DNA of 64,000 nucleotides from Pedobacter polaris (GCF_005116505.1 NZ_SWBR01000005.1:186001-250000), one strand, 5' to 3'. Positions 36,770 to 46,389 are shown, counted from the first letter of the stretch. The notes: generated by a model from the letters alone, not told the origin. Numbers and translations are program-made.

Positions 36770-36942
36770 ATTCTAATGCAAAATTAACTTAAAAATTATG
36801 GTCTATTGTTAATTTAACGTAAACAAAATAGTTATTGGGGTAATTTTGCATAGATATTGGAAAATATGCCATAAAATTAGCGTGATAATCAGTAGTATTT
36901 TTGTTTAACAATTATTTATTAACTCTTTTAAGCAATCATATT

Positions 36943-37536
36943 ATGAAAAATTTATTAAAAACTAGTCTTTTAGCAGTTATCTTATTAACTTCTACTGTTG
37001 CATTCGCAAATTATGATGATTTTTCACTAAAAGTGAAGAATGGAGATGAAAAGTCAATTGTTTTTTTAATAGAAGAGGCTCAGGATGTTAATTTATCCAT
37101 TCATAGTTTGTACGATGGGGTAATTTATGAACAAAAAATTCATGCAGTAAGACCTTTAACGAAAGTTTATAATTTAGAAGCTTTTCCTGATGGAAATTAT
37201 ACTGTGAAAATTGAGAATGATAAAAAACTAATTGAATACCAAGTTACTATAGAAAATGGCAAAACATTAGTTTCTGATGCCGTAATTACAGAGTTTTTTA
37301 AGCCTGTTTTAACTAAAGAAAATAATGTGATTACACTTAATATGGATAATGCGCCAAGTGGACCAATTGAAGTTAAAATCTTAAACGAGTACAATGAAGA
37401 ACTTTATGCTAAAGTTTTTGCAAGTAAAGCTAAGTTTATGAAAAAATTCAATACTGAGAAGAGTGAAGCAAAAGAACTTACATTTATTGTTAGAGCTAAA
37501 GATCAAGAATTTATTGAAACGCTTTCGATAAAATAA
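36943..37536 (+). CDS. Exported protein of unknown function
   Basis: 197 residues from the ATG at 36943 (MKNLLKTSLLAVILLTST), a better start than the one 42 bases upstream because it begins directly at the signal peptide. The mature protein has two beta-sandwich-like repeats: VKNGDEKSIVFLIEEAQDVN with NLEAFPDGNYTVKIEND, and VITLNMDNAPSGPIEVKILN with LTFIVRAKDQEFIETLS. This is the shape of small periplasmic Ig-like proteins found near regulators in Pedobacter. Function unknown. A strong terminator follows. Confidence 0.75.
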   Translation: MKNLLKTSLLAVILLTSTVAFANYDDFSLKVKNGDEKSIVFLIEEAQDVNLSIHSLYDGVIYEQKIHAVRPLTKVYNLEAFPDGNYTVKIENDKKLIEYQVTIENGKTLVSDAVITEFFKPVLTKENNVITLNMDNAPSGPIEVKILNEYNEELYAKVFASKAKFMKKFNTEKSEAKELTFIVRAKDQEFIETLSIK

Positions 37537-37555
37537 GCTACTACACTTAGTTTTA

Positions 37556-37588
37556 AATGTCTATTTCTTACGAGATAGACATTTTTTT
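37556..37588 (+). terminator. Terminator after 36943-37536
   Basis: Stem AATGTCTAT / ATAGACATT with a loop TTCTTACGAG, then a T run (nine T). Confidence 0.85.
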
Positions 37589-38113
37589 TTGCTTTTTCTT
37601 TAGTATGATGCAGCATACCTAATAGTAGGTATTTTTCACAAATACGTGCTACCACTGATGTTTAATTGAAAATTGTTATCGACCTTTGATGTATAATTAA
37701 TTAAACATGAGTAAGATAAGAGTGTTTTTTAGGCTGATGGGTGGTTTTGCCATATACTTATATAAACTATCTAAATAAGTGTTGCTTTAAATTATCCAAA
37801 GAAAGACGATAAGGCCTAAAGAAAAGCCTTGATAAATTTTGTTAGGAGCTAAAAATAAGAACTTGGCAAAGTTCATTCCAAGGACAACCGCCTTTGTTAA
37901 ATAAACCCGATTTAACGGAAATCCTTTTTGTTAAGCTGAGCTTGTTGAAGCACAAAAAGATTGAAGTGAGAGCGGGACTGAAATTGCCGATTGCCACCGA
38001 CAAACTTTTACCAATCGTTTAAATTGATGGTCAATAAGTTATGTAATTATCTCCCAGAATTTCCTACTCTTGGACTTTTCGATATCATTCACTAAATTTT
38101 TCTCATTAACCTT

Positions 38114-38143
38114 TTGATTTTAAGAATAATCTCACTACATTTG
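38114..38143 (+). promoter_or_regulatory. Promoter of the rpsF operon
   Basis: The Bacteroidota consensus is TTG-N19-TAnnTTTG. TTG at 38114-38116 and TACATTTG at 38136-38143 are separated by 19 bases. The start codon of rpsF is 53 bases further. Confidence 0.75.
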
Positions 38144-38195
38144 CAACCCGTTTTAAAGCGGAAATTAAATTTTAAATAACAATTAAATAACAAAG

Positions 38196-38558
38196 ATGAA
38201 TCAGTACGAAACTGTTATCGTTCTTACCCCGTTGTTATCAGAAGATGTTGCGAAAGAGGCATTAGCTAAATTCAAAAGCATTATTACTGATAGCGGAGCC
38301 GAAATTGTCGCAGAAGACAATTGGGGTTTGAGAAAATTAGCGTATCCGATTGCAAAAAAAGCAAGTGGATTTTTCCACCTTACAGAATACAAAGCTGAAG
38401 GGGAATTAATTAACAAGTTAGAACTAGCGTTGAAACGTGATGAGCGTGTTTTACGTTTCTTAACTGTAAGATTAGATCGCCATGCGATTGCTTATAGCGA
38501 GAAAAAACGTAGTGGTGCTTTTAACAAAAAACCTAAGAAAGAGGAGGCTGGAGCATAA
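38196..38558 (+). CDS. rpsF: 30S ribosomal protein S6
   Basis: 120 residues with the standard S6 ferredoxin-like core: [40 protein letters not shown] and [17 protein letters not shown]. The C-terminus is a lysine-rich tail. S6 binds S18 on the 30S platform. First gene of rpsF-rpsR-rplI; its TAA stop overlaps the rpsR ATG by one base (TAATG), a sign of coupling. A clear TTG-N19-TAnnTTTG promoter lies upstream. Confidence 0.98.
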   Translation: MNQYETVIVLTPLLSEDVAKEALAKFKSIITDSGAEIVAEDNWGLRKLAYPIAKKASGFFHLTEYKAEGELINKLELALKRDERVLRFLTVRLDRHAIAYSEKKRSGAFNKKPKKEEAGA

Positions 38559-38821
38559 TGGCAAAGGATCAAATACAATATGTTACCGCTCCAAAAGTGG
38601 ACGATAACAGAAAAAAATATTGCCGTTTCAGAAAAAACGGAATTAAATATATTGATTACAAAGACGCAAACTTCTTGTTAAAATTCATCAATGATCAAGG
38701 TAAAATTTTACCTCGCCGTTTAACTGGTACTTCATTGAAATTTCAACGTAAAGTTGCACAAGCTGTTAAACGTGCTAGACACGTAGGTTTGTTGCCTTTT
38801 GTTACTGACCAATTAAAATAA
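38558..38821 (+). CDS. rpsR: 30S ribosomal protein S18
   Basis: 87 residues. The signature [40 protein letters not shown], and [20 protein letters not shown] is canonical, so the assignment is secure. S18 pairs with S6 in the small subunit. Single cysteine in KYCRF. Translationally coupled with rpsF. Confidence 0.98.
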   Translation: MAKDQIQYVTAPKVDDNRKKYCRFRKNGIKYIDYKDANFLLKFINDQGKILPRRLTGTSLKFQRKVAQAVKRARHVGLLPFVTDQLK

Positions 38822-38830
38822 GCGCAGAGA

Positions 38831-39274
38831 ATGGAAATTATTTTAAAGCAAGATATCAAATCACTAGGTGAGAAAGACGATATCGTTAATGTAAAACCAG
38901 GTTACGGTCGTAATTATTTAATTCCTCAGGGATTTGGACAATTGGCTACGCCATCTGCTAAAAAAGTGTTAGCAGAAAACTTAAAGCAAGCTGCTTTTAA
39001 ACAAGATAAAATTAAGAAAGATGCTGAAGGTATTGCTGAGCGTTTAACTGATGTGAAATTAAGCATTGGTGCTAAAGCTGGTGAAACTGGTAAAATCTTT
39101 GGAGCTGTAAATACAATCATGATCGCTGATGCTTTAAAAGCTAAAGGCTTTGAAGTTGATCGTCGTCGTATTACTTTCGAAACTGAACCTAAAATGGTAG
39201 GCGAGTATATCGCAAACTTAAACTTACACAAAGAAGTGAAAGTTAAAGTTCCTTTCGAAGTTGTAGCTGAATAA
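38831..39274 (+). CDS. rplI: 50S ribosomal protein L9
   Basis: 147 residues. N-terminal RNA-binding domain with MEIILKQDIKSLGEKDDIVN and VKPGYGRNYLIPQGFGQLAT, then the long connecting helix and the C-terminal domain KIFGAVNTIMIADALKAKGF, ending in NLHKEVKVKVPFEVVAE. It is the third gene of the operon, 9 bases after rpsR, and is followed by a terminator. Role: stabilises the L1 stalk base in the large subunit. Confidence 0.97.
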   Translation: MEIILKQDIKSLGEKDDIVNVKPGYGRNYLIPQGFGQLATPSAKKVLAENLKQAAFKQDKIKKDAEGIAERLTDVKLSIGAKAGETGKIFGAVNTIMIADALKAKGFEVDRRRITFETEPKMVGEYIANLNLHKEVKVKVPFEVVAE

Positions 39275-39323
39275 TCTTACTTTGTTATCCTGAACTAGTC
39301 GAAGGATCTCAAGTATAAAATTT

Positions 39324-39357
39324 AACCGCTTCCGATTTTCGGGAGCGGTTTTTTTAT
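39324..39357 (+). terminator. Terminator of the rpsF operon
   Basis: AACCGCTTCC GATTTTC GGGAGCGGTT followed by TTTTTTAT, about 50 bases after rplI. Confidence 0.85.
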
Positions 39358-39359
39358 GT

Positions 39360-39615
39360 CTTTAATAACCGTCATTTCGAACGAGTTCTTCAGGAGGAGA
39401 AATCTCTAAGTTAGTGAGCACATGATCATTGAAAGCATAAGCCAGAAGAAATAGGAAAGAGATATCTCGTCGCTCCGCTCTGTCGATATGACGCAAACCA
39501 CATCGTCACTTCGATACGGAACACGGTGTAGTGAGAAGTCTCTTGTCTTTCATTTCAGTAAGCCAGCAGTTTTTAGGAAGGAAGATACCTCAGCCGTTCC
39601 TTCTTCGATATGACG
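39360..39615. repeat. Intergenic repeat of the GTCATTTCGA type
   Basis: Paired ends CGTCATTTCGAACGAG (near 39370) and CTGTCGATATGACG (near 39480-39493) and a second set, CGTCACTTCGATACGG and CTTCGATATGACGG, to 39615. Between them run purine-rich GAGAAATCTC and GAGATATCTCG. It is a palindromic repeat type common in intergenic DNA of this phylum. No coding signal. Confidence 0.65.
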
Positions 39616-39622
39616 GTTGATT

Positions 39623-40027
39623 TTACTTCTCTACCATAGCTAACCAATCTTTAATTACCTGTTGTAAATCCTTTTGTTTTGTCTTTACATCCGCTAAACC
39701 ATTTATAGTAATGATTTTCCTTCCATCAGGGTAATCTTTGCCTTTTAGCTTATCTTTAACTTTTGCTCCTGTAGGAAAAACTAACAAAATTTTACCTCGA
39801 TGTAAGTTACAAACCACAATGTCTCTTTTGTATTCTTTCGGATCAAATGGTTTCATCGCTCCGGTATAGTAAAAACTTGGACTATTCCATTTTACCTGTT
39901 CATTAATTTCTGGATCGGTAGCTAAAATGATAGCTCTAATGGTTTGAACAGTTTCTCTTATATCTAAATCTAATTTCGAGATAAGTTCTTCAACTTGTTG
40001 GGTATCGCTTAATGTAGATTTTGCCAT
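39623..40027 (-). CDS. DUF1801 family protein
   Basis: 134 residues. Typical segments: IRETVQTIRAIILATDPEIN, EQVKWNSPSFYYTG, and ILLVFPTGAKVKDKLKGKDY. This is the YdhG-like fold with an invariant K-W-N/G-x-P-S/x-F motif. Function unknown; not membrane bound. It follows the DUF1080 gene after 1 base, so the two are cotranscribed. Confidence 0.85.
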   Translation of the reverse strand: MAKSTLSDTQQVEELISKLDLDIRETVQTIRAIILATDPEINEQVKWNSPSFYYTGAMKPFDPKEYKRDIVVCNLHRGKILLVFPTGAKVKDKLKGKDYPDGRKIITINGLADVKTKQKDLQQVIKDWLAMVEK

Positions 40028-40028
40028 A

Positions 40029-40832
40029 TTATTTCTTTCTAGCTGTGCTTAGGTCTTTAATTTCTATTTTTCTAAAATCAATAGGCTGCCCTTCACTTTG
40101 CAAGGCGATAAAACCACTTTTTAATAATTTGCCATCTATTTTAATTTTAGGATCATAACGATTGGCAACATCTCCACCAATTTGGGGTTTTGAATATTTT
40201 AATACTGTATCGCCATTAATGATGTGGGTAATTAGCGAATCGCCTAATACAATTAGTTCTGCTTTTACCCATTGATCGCCATCATAGGTTTTTGAGGTAG
40301 AATTGATGCAGTGGTCTGCTGCAATTTTTCCATTGTAGACTACGTTTGTACCTGGTGAACACATGTTGCCTGTTGGTCTGGCTTTACCATCACTTAAGCC
40401 TCCTAAAAACTGCATTTCAATAGAAATTGGCCAATCTTGCTCTTTAGGCATTGTTTTAGGGTCTTGAGAATGAAACATCACGCCGCTATTGCGCAAAGTA
40501 TAACTAGGGGCTCCATTGTGTAATTGACCAATAAAACGATATTCTAACTTTAAATGATAATAGGAGAAAGGAGTTTTATAATAAAGATGTCCAAATTGAT
40601 CATCAAAATCTCCATATTGATCGTATCTTACTTTAATCAATCCATCTTCAACCCTAAAAGTATTACCGAAATTCTTGTTGTACTCATGACGATGTATTTT
40701 TACATTCCAGTCCTTAATATCCTTACCATTAAATAAAGAAACCCATTCAGGTTTTTCATTTTCTTTAGCTAGGTTAGCAGACGCAAAGATGATTAGGGTA
40801 ATTACAGCAACGCAATAAGCAAGGATTTTCAT
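40029..40832 (-). CDS. DUF1080 (3-keto-disaccharide hydrolase-like) exported protein
   Basis: 267 residues with a signal peptide (MKILAYCVAVITLIIFASAN). The DUF1080 signatures are seen: WVSLFNGKDIKDWNVKIHRH, YYHLKLEYRFIGQ, GVMFHSQDP, EMQFLGG and the C-terminal SGFIALQSEGQPIDFRKIEI. This concanavalin-like jelly roll is named for 3-keto-disaccharide hydrolase activity in related enzymes. The real substrate here is unknown. Periplasmic or surface, upstream of the DUF1801 gene. Confidence 0.9.
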   Translation of the reverse strand: MKILAYCVAVITLIIFASANLAKENEKPEWVSLFNGKDIKDWNVKIHRHEYNKNFGNTFRVEDGLIKVRYDQYGDFDDQFGHLYYKTPFSYYHLKLEYRFIGQLHNGAPSYTLRNSGVMFHSQDPKTMPKEQDWPISIEMQFLGGLSDGKARPTGNMCSPGTNVVYNGKIAADHCINSTSKTYDGDQWVKAELIVLGDSLITHIINGDTVLKYSKPQIGGDVANRYDPKIKIDGKLLKSGFIALQSEGQPIDFRKIEIKDLSTARKK

Positions 40833-41089
40833 GATGTGTTATTTTATGTCCAAAATAAGTATAAATTCAATTGAAACAAATGGTTTATCGTTTAGGATCT
40901 AATCAAAAGATAAGGAAGACTGGATGACAGTTTAAATTCACTCGAATAAACCCAGAATTTTCATCCTGAGCTTGTAGGTTTTGACTGGCTAGACTGCAAG
41001 AAAATTTATCAATCGGTGAGAACCCGCTAATAGATTAAACTTAATATGCCCATGTATCTATGTAATTAAAAACTACTACCTTTGGTCTA

Positions 41090-41809
41090 ATGGCCAAACG
41101 AACAAGCAAAACCACTAGTAAACCTTCTTTATTTAAACGCATTGCCATTGTTACTGGCAAAGTTATTTTGTGGTTTGTGCTGTTGAGTGTGATTTGGGTT
41201 TTAGCCTATCGGTTCATTAATCCGCCAATTACGCCATTAATGGTGCAAAGAAATTGGGAGCGCAAAGCTGAGGGTAAAGTAGCCAAAGCTGATCGCAAAT
41301 GGGTTAAGTTTGAAGACATCTCTGATAACATGAAACGTGCTGCGGTATCTGCAGAAGACCAGCTTTTTTTGCAGCACATGGGTTTCGATATTAAAGCAAT
41401 TGAAAAAGCTTATGCTAATAATGCAAAAGGCAAAAAGATAAAAGGGGGAAGTACCATTTCTCAGCAAACTGCTAAGAATGTATTTCTTTGGCCAGGCAGA
41501 TCTTATATTAGAAAGGGTTTTGAGGCTTATTTCACCTTGCTGATAGAATTATTATGGAGTAAAGAGCGCATTCTTGAGGTTTATTTGAATGTAATAGAAA
41601 TGGGTGATGGCATTTATGGTGCTGAAGCCGCATCGCAAGCTTACTATGGTAAATCTTGTGCTAATTTAAGAAGGGGTGAGGCGGCATTAATCGCTGCTTG
41701 TTTCCCTAACCCCCGTCGCTGGACACCAAAACACCCAACGGGTTACATTAGGCATAGGCAGTACCTCATCATGAGGAATATGAGAAGATTAGGTCCGCTT
41801 GATTTTTAA
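41090..41809 (+). CDS. mtgA: Monofunctional peptidoglycan transglycosylase
   Basis: 239 residues. One N-terminal transmembrane helix (about 24-40), then a GT51 domain: catalytic glutamate E89 in AVSAEDQLFLQHMGFD, GGSTISQQTAKNVFLWPGRS, YIRKGF, LLWSKERILEVYLNVIEMGD with GIYGAEAASQAYYGKS, and PNPRRWTPKHPT at the end. No transpeptidase domain, so this is MtgA rather than a class A PBP. Reaction: polymerises lipid II into glycan strands at the outer face of the cytoplasmic membrane. Confidence 0.96.
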   Translation: MAKRTSKTTSKPSLFKRIAIVTGKVILWFVLLSVIWVLAYRFINPPITPLMVQRNWERKAEGKVAKADRKWVKFEDISDNMKRAAVSAEDQLFLQHMGFDIKAIEKAYANNAKGKKIKGGSTISQQTAKNVFLWPGRSYIRKGFEAYFTLLIELLWSKERILEVYLNVIEMGDGIYGAEAASQAYYGKSCANLRRGEAALIAACFPNPRRWTPKHPTGYIRHRQYLIMRNMRRLGPLDF

Positions 41810-41899
41810 TGTTAGTAGAGGAAGATCAAACGCTTTAATTGTCAGTCTGAGCTTGTCGAAGACACTTGATTTTATATTTACATTCCACATCTTCTAGCT

Positions 41900-44329
41900 C
41901 TAATCATGATCCTTATTCCATCGTACTTTCATTCCACCTTTACCATCATCAACTGCTTTCAGGTGTAAAACAATACCTTTCATTCTGGCTTGTTTCTTTT
42001 CTGATTTACTAGTCAATTCTTCATCTTTTTTAGGGTTCCTTAGCGGAATATCCATTGCTATATCTGTTCCAGCGCCCAAACCATAAATGCCTTTCATGTT
42101 AAAGTTAAGTACACTTGTATTCACCTGCATTGGGCTAATGGCTATCTTATCTCCATTTAAAGTTAAGGTGCCATCTAAATTATCAATTGCAATATTTGAA
42201 AAATCTCTATTGGCAAATGCGAGCTTCTGTACCTTTTGTAACGGCTCGAAATTAACTAAGGCAGCTTTGCTCAAGTTAAAAATGACTTGCCCATACATCG
42301 ATCTCGAAACAATGCTTCCATTATCAGTTATGCTGCCAGAAGCATTTACTTTAGCAGATAAATAACCTCTTAAATTCTGATTGGTAATTGAATTCTGTCC
42401 GAAATTTTCGAAACCATAAAAGAACTCCTTTACATTTACTTTGCTTACCACAGCATTCATCACAAACTTATTAATGGTGCCAGATTGTTTAACATTACCA
42501 GTCATACTTAAGTTTCCACCAGCATGACTTACGCTTAGTTTATTAAAATATATGCCGTCGGTTAGCATTGCAATGTTTGCATTCAGATTAGTCGCTACAA
42601 AGCGCTTGTAGATGGCCTTATTTACATTAAGTTGAATGTTTACTTTAGAGGCTTCTAAAACTGCACTCAGTTGATCAGAAACTTCTTTGATAGCGTTTTT
42701 ACTCACAGGTTTCCTTTTCACTTTTTTTCTAGTCCCTAAAAACGGCATAAACTCGTTTAAATATAATTGTGGACTACTTAGTTTCAGATTTACCAAAATC
42801 TTTTCTGGATCTGTATAATAGAAATTAAGGAAATTCTGTATCGAACAATTCATGTTTAATACACTTTTGCCTAATTGAAATCTACTTCCTGTTATGTTTA
42901 AATCTTTCTGATTAAAGTTTAAGGTTAATGAGCTGTTAACCAGTTTCATATTTCTAGGAATGTAGGTGATATCTGCATTTTTAATATCAACTGTTCCAGA
43001 AATAACAGGTTTGGTAAACCTAAAATTATCAATGTCTGCTTTGCAGTATAACCTTAAATTAGCGGTTCCATTTTTAAAGTCAAATGTTTCACCTCCTATC
43101 GAACTATTCAATTTTTCTAATGGAAATTGTGAAGTTACAAGTCCAGCGGCCAAAGGTCTTGCTAAATTGGTAATAGAAAATGTATCCACTTTTAAAGGAG
43201 CATTGTAATAATCTGCTGTTAAATTATAGAAGCGAATGGCAGAATTTTCATCCCCTATGGATTTGCCAACGCTATCTTTATTGGTAAAAGTGCCTAAGAA
43301 ATTGCATTTGGTTAATTGCCCTGATGGAATAGTTACCGTATTGTCTTTAACAGTCATCCTAACGTTGATATAAGGATCGGTTTTGATTTTACTACCATCA
43401 TCTATAATGTGCCCTAGAACCGCAATTGGCTCATCTATTGCAAATTTCAATAGCTTTGATGATATATTGGGGGACAGCAATAAGGCAATATTTTTATAAA
43501 GAATTTTATCAGCCCTAATATCTATAGCAAAAGCTGATTCATTTTTAGCCAAATCTATTTTTGCTCCAATAATAAACTCATCATTACCAATTGTAAGCTT
43601 TTCCGGATCAATCGTCACTGCTTTTGTTGCGTTATTGTAATGTGCAATTAAAGTGCCTTCTAATTTTTTATCTTTTAAAAAACTACCTTTTCTGGTGTTA
43701 AAAGCGAAACTCTTAACCAGCGTTTTAAGTTTCAGATTTCCATTCCAACCAGAATCTGGATAATCTATTTTTCCTTTAAGTTCGTCTATTAAAAAATGGA
43801 ATAATTTGTATCGTTTTTGATTTTCTACAATCAGGTTCACATTATTAAAGTCTACACGTTTAATCTCAAATGCTTGTTTGTCTTTTGGATCTGCAGGTTT
43901 GCCTGTATTTTTAGACTTAAACATACTAGTGTTGCTGTAACCTGTGGTATCTGTATAAATGTAAATACCTGCATTATTGATCCCAATTTTATTAATGTTA
44001 ATATTGCCCGCCATTAACGAGAACATATTTAAAGAAACGTCAATATCATCAGCATGAAGCAAATCGTGCTTGTGCTGCGACCATAAGCTATCTCTTAATT
44101 GTACTTTTTTTAGTGAAACAGATATCCCGGGGAAACCTTTTAGCAGGGTAGTCTCCATACTGGCAACTTCTATTTTACCATTCACATTAGAATTTAGTTG
44201 CGTTAAAATGGTATTTAAAATAGCTTTATTGTTATGGTTAATGTAATAAGCCGCTCCTAACCAAATGATAATGATCAGTACAAAAAGAGAAGCAAGTATC
44301 TTAAGGGAAATTTTGAGCCAGCGAGACAT
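41900..44329 (-). CDS. AsmA family protein
   Basis: 809 residues. An N-terminal transmembrane helix (ILASLFVLIIIIWLGAAYYI) is followed by the AsmA start (LTQLNSNVNGKIEVASMETT, LLKGFPGISVSLKKVQLRD) and a very long chain of beta strands, as in the chorein/AsmA-type lipid-transfer bridge proteins. C-terminal AsmA_2-like part: SRSMYGQVIFNLSKAALVNF, DGTLTLNGDKIAISPMQVNT. Family role: outer-membrane biogenesis, probably carrying phospholipid across the periplasm. Ends in a lysine-rich tail. Confidence 0.9.
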   Translation of the reverse strand: MSRWLKISLKILASLFVLIIIIWLGAAYYINHNNKAILNTILTQLNSNVNGKIEVASMETTLLKGFPGISVSLKKVQLRDSLWSQHKHDLLHADDIDVSLNMFSLMAGNININKIGINNAGIYIYTDTTGYSNTSMFKSKNTGKPADPKDKQAFEIKRVDFNNVNLIVENQKRYKLFHFLIDELKGKIDYPDSGWNGNLKLKTLVKSFAFNTRKGSFLKDKKLEGTLIAHYNNATKAVTIDPEKLTIGNDEFIIGAKIDLAKNESAFAIDIRADKILYKNIALLLSPNISSKLLKFAIDEPIAVLGHIIDDGSKIKTDPYINVRMTVKDNTVTIPSGQLTKCNFLGTFTNKDSVGKSIGDENSAIRFYNLTADYYNAPLKVDTFSITNLARPLAAGLVTSQFPLEKLNSSIGGETFDFKNGTANLRLYCKADIDNFRFTKPVISGTVDIKNADITYIPRNMKLVNSSLTLNFNQKDLNITGSRFQLGKSVLNMNCSIQNFLNFYYTDPEKILVNLKLSSPQLYLNEFMPFLGTRKKVKRKPVSKNAIKEVSDQLSAVLEASKVNIQLNVNKAIYKRFVATNLNANIAMLTDGIYFNKLSVSHAGGNLSMTGNVKQSGTINKFVMNAVVSKVNVKEFFYGFENFGQNSITNQNLRGYLSAKVNASGSITDNGSIVSRSMYGQVIFNLSKAALVNFEPLQKVQKLAFANRDFSNIAIDNLDGTLTLNGDKIAISPMQVNTSVLNFNMKGIYGLGAGTDIAMDIPLRNPKKDEELTSKSEKKQARMKGIVLHLKAVDDGKGGMKVRWNKDHD

Positions 44330-44505
44330 AGATATGGTTTAATGTTAATAAATATAACAAATTAATATATCTAATGTTTGTTAATGATTGTTAAGGTTTT
44401 TGAAAGTACTGCGGTATGTTGATCTTGCCACGTTTTTCGTTTCAAGTTTTTAAATTGTATTCGACAAGCTCAAATTGACATTGAAAAAATGTCCCTTTTA
44501 GGGGA

Positions 44506-44991
44506 TTATGCACTCAATTGCTCAGAGAAAATCATTTTATGCCAACTTTCTGCTAAGGGAACTTCCCATTTCTGCTCAAATTCTGCTAACGTTTGTACAA
44601 GGTTATTAAAAACAATGGTTTGTGGACCAATCTTTTTGATGGTAATTAAAGTCTCAAAATCTTCTTTAGTATTTACATGTACTTCATCACCTATTTTGTA
44701 AGCCATGTTAAATCTATCAAACAAATCTACCCCATAAGTGCTTTCAATCTCTTTAATTAGCCTAACAGATGAATCGATAGAACAACCTGTTGCTGACGCT
44801 GCATCCTGATCTACAGTAAGCACAATAAAGAAATTATAAAAGATTTCTCCCTTAGCTTTTAACTGATGGCCATGAGCCTTCCATTGTGCGGTGAAAGCAT
44901 CCAATTGCTGTTGAATTTCTGCAGTTTCTGTAGCTGTAAACTGACGGTTGCTTTGGTAAATCCAAACTTTAGATTGTGGAGAAAAAATCAT
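44506..44991 (-). CDS. Conserved protein, often mis-named ABC transporter ATPase
   Basis: 161 residues from the ATG at 44991 (MIFSPQSKVWIYQSNRQFT). I recall this family in Bacteroidota with the label ABC transporter ATPase, but no Walker motifs are present, so the name should not be used. Conserved-looking segments: VDQDAASATGCSIDSSVRLI, FNMAYKIGDEVHV. Cytoplasmic, function unknown. It lies between an AsmA gene and a small exported-protein gene that runs the other way. Confidence 0.75.
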   Translation of the reverse strand: MIFSPQSKVWIYQSNRQFTATETAEIQQQLDAFTAQWKAHGHQLKAKGEIFYNFFIVLTVDQDAASATGCSIDSSVRLIKEIESTYGVDLFDRFNMAYKIGDEVHVNTKEDFETLITIKKIGPQTIVFNNLVQTLAEFEQKWEVPLAESWHKMIFSEQLSA

Positions 44992-45041
44992 ATTCAAATT
45001 TATCATTTTATTTAATTTACTTCTATTAAAACTCCGCTCTG

Positions 45042-45521
45042 ATGAAAAAGTTTACATTGAACTTAAAAATTGTGTTTTCTTTTACTGCTTGCATCGCTTT
45101 TTGTGTTTTTTCTGGTTTCGATTTACCTGAAGAAAATACGGTTATTATCCAAAATATCCTAACCAAATATTATGACAATGATAGCCAGATCAAGGATATT
45201 AAACGCTTTGAAATTAATGTTACTAACACAGGTTTTTGTAGGTATCGCAAGGTATTTAACAATGGAAAACAGGAATATTTTGCTTTTAATCTCGCTCGTT
45301 TAAAAAGCATGGATTATTATGGAACTACTACAAAAGGGGAGTTGTATTTACGTACCAAAAATGATGATGTGATTGTGCAAACGAGAAATGATAGGGCCGG
45401 AGATATAGATTCAATGGGAACTTACATGGTTATTCCGCTTAAAAATATTGAGGTAAGTGAACTGAATGCCTTAGCAGAGAATTTTAAGAAAATGAATGCC
45501 ACATTGTTGGTGCATAAATAA
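45042..45521 (+). CDS. Exported protein of unknown function
   Basis: 159 residues with an N-terminal export signal (IVFSFTACIAFCVFSGFDLP). A small beta-rich domain follows with FEINVTNTGFCRYRKVFNNG, RLKSMDYYGTTTKGELYLRT and VIVQTRNDRAG. No known motif. It is divergent from the conserved gene at 44506 (start-to-start about 50 bases), so the promoters overlap. Confidence 0.6.
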   Translation: MKKFTLNLKIVFSFTACIAFCVFSGFDLPEENTVIIQNILTKYYDNDSQIKDIKRFEINVTNTGFCRYRKVFNNGKQEYFAFNLARLKSMDYYGTTTKGELYLRTKNDDVIVQTRNDRAGDIDSMGTYMVIPLKNIEVSELNALAENFKKMNATLLVHK

Positions 45522-45600
45522 TCAGTCATTGGTCTTTTTTGGTAAAATAAGTAATAAATATTTAAAGCTTAATTAATGTAGAGAGGTATCTTTGCACCAG

Positions 45601-46389
45601 ATGAATGAGAACCTAGCAAAACTTCAAAAAGCAATAGAGCCTTTAAGGAAAGAGATTATTAATCACAAAGTATATGCTGCAATTAAGAAAATAGACGACC
45701 TTAAAATTTTTATGAAATACCATATTTTTGCAGTGTGGGATTTTATGTCATTGTTAAAATCATTACAAAATAACTTGACCTGTACGTCTATTCCTTGGTT
45801 TCCAAAAGGAGCTGCTGATACAAGATATCTAATTAATGAAATTGTTGCTGGAGAAGAGTCTGATATAGATCGGAATGGTATAAGAAAAAGTCATTTTGAA
45901 ATGTATTTAGATGCCATGAAACAATGTGGAGCTGACGTTGATCAGATAGCAAAGTTTGTTGATCATTTAAAAGCAAATGGCAATTTAACCTTGGCACTCG
46001 ATATTGTTACAGTGCAGCCTAAAGCAAAAGAATTTGTTGAGCATACTTTTGAAGTGATAAATAGCAATAAGGATTATATCCAATCTGCCGTTTTTACATT
46101 TGGTAGGGAAGATTTAATTCCAAACATGTTTATCTCTATTGTGAATGATATCCATAAAAATTTTCCAGAAAGCATTTCAGATTTTAAATATTATTTGGAG
46201 AGACATATTGAAGTTGATGGAGATCACCATAGTCACTTGGCACTTGAGATGACTGCAAAGCTTTGCGGTACAGATGAACAACGCTGGGCTGAAGCCGAAA
46301 AAGCAAGCATAGAATCTCTTCAAAAACGCATCAGTTTGTGGGATGGAGTTTTAGAGGAAATTATGGATAGAAAGTTAACAGAAGTATAG
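45601..46389 (+). CDS. DUF3050 family protein (heme-oxygenase-like fold)
   Basis: 262 residues from the ATG at 45601 (MNENLAKLQKAIEPLRKEII). The signature KYHIFAVWDFMSLLKSLQNN, followed by CTSIPWFPKGAADTRYLINE and EESDIDRNG, is typical of DUF3050. The domain is all helical with conserved histidines such as HIEVDGDHHSHLALEM, which may bind a metal. Related heme-oxygenase-like enzymes oxidise diverse substrates; activity in this branch is not known. Confidence 0.87.
   Translation: MNENLAKLQKAIEPLRKEIINHKVYAAIKKIDDLKIFMKYHIFAVWDFMSLLKSLQNNLTCTSIPWFPKGAADTRYLINEIVAGEESDIDRNGIRKSHFEMYLDAMKQCGADVDQIAKFVDHLKANGNLTLALDIVTVQPKAKEFVEHTFEVINSNKDYIQSAVFTFGREDLIPNMFISIVNDIHKNFPESISDFKYYLERHIEVDGDHHSHLALEMTAKLCGTDEQRWAEAEKASIESLQKRISLWDGVLEEIMDRKLTEV

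Larger units (their letters stand above)
37537..38195. other. 659-base stretch before the rpsF operon
   Basis: It holds the terminator at 37556-37588, a 23-codon frame at 37707-37778 (MSKIRVFFRLMGGFAIYLYK) that I cannot confirm, a fragment of the TGAGCTTGTTGAAG hairpin element at about 37935, and the rpsF promoter. Otherwise nothing was recognised. Confidence 0.6.

Noticed and set aside
38144-38195. S6:S18 leader RNA motif before rpsF
   Set aside because: A short CCGTTTTAAAGCGG hairpin-like segment exists near 38148, but I could not match it reliably to the known leader.
44506-45006. ABC transporter ATPase label
   Set aside because: No Walker A, Walker B or signature motif is present in the sequence.
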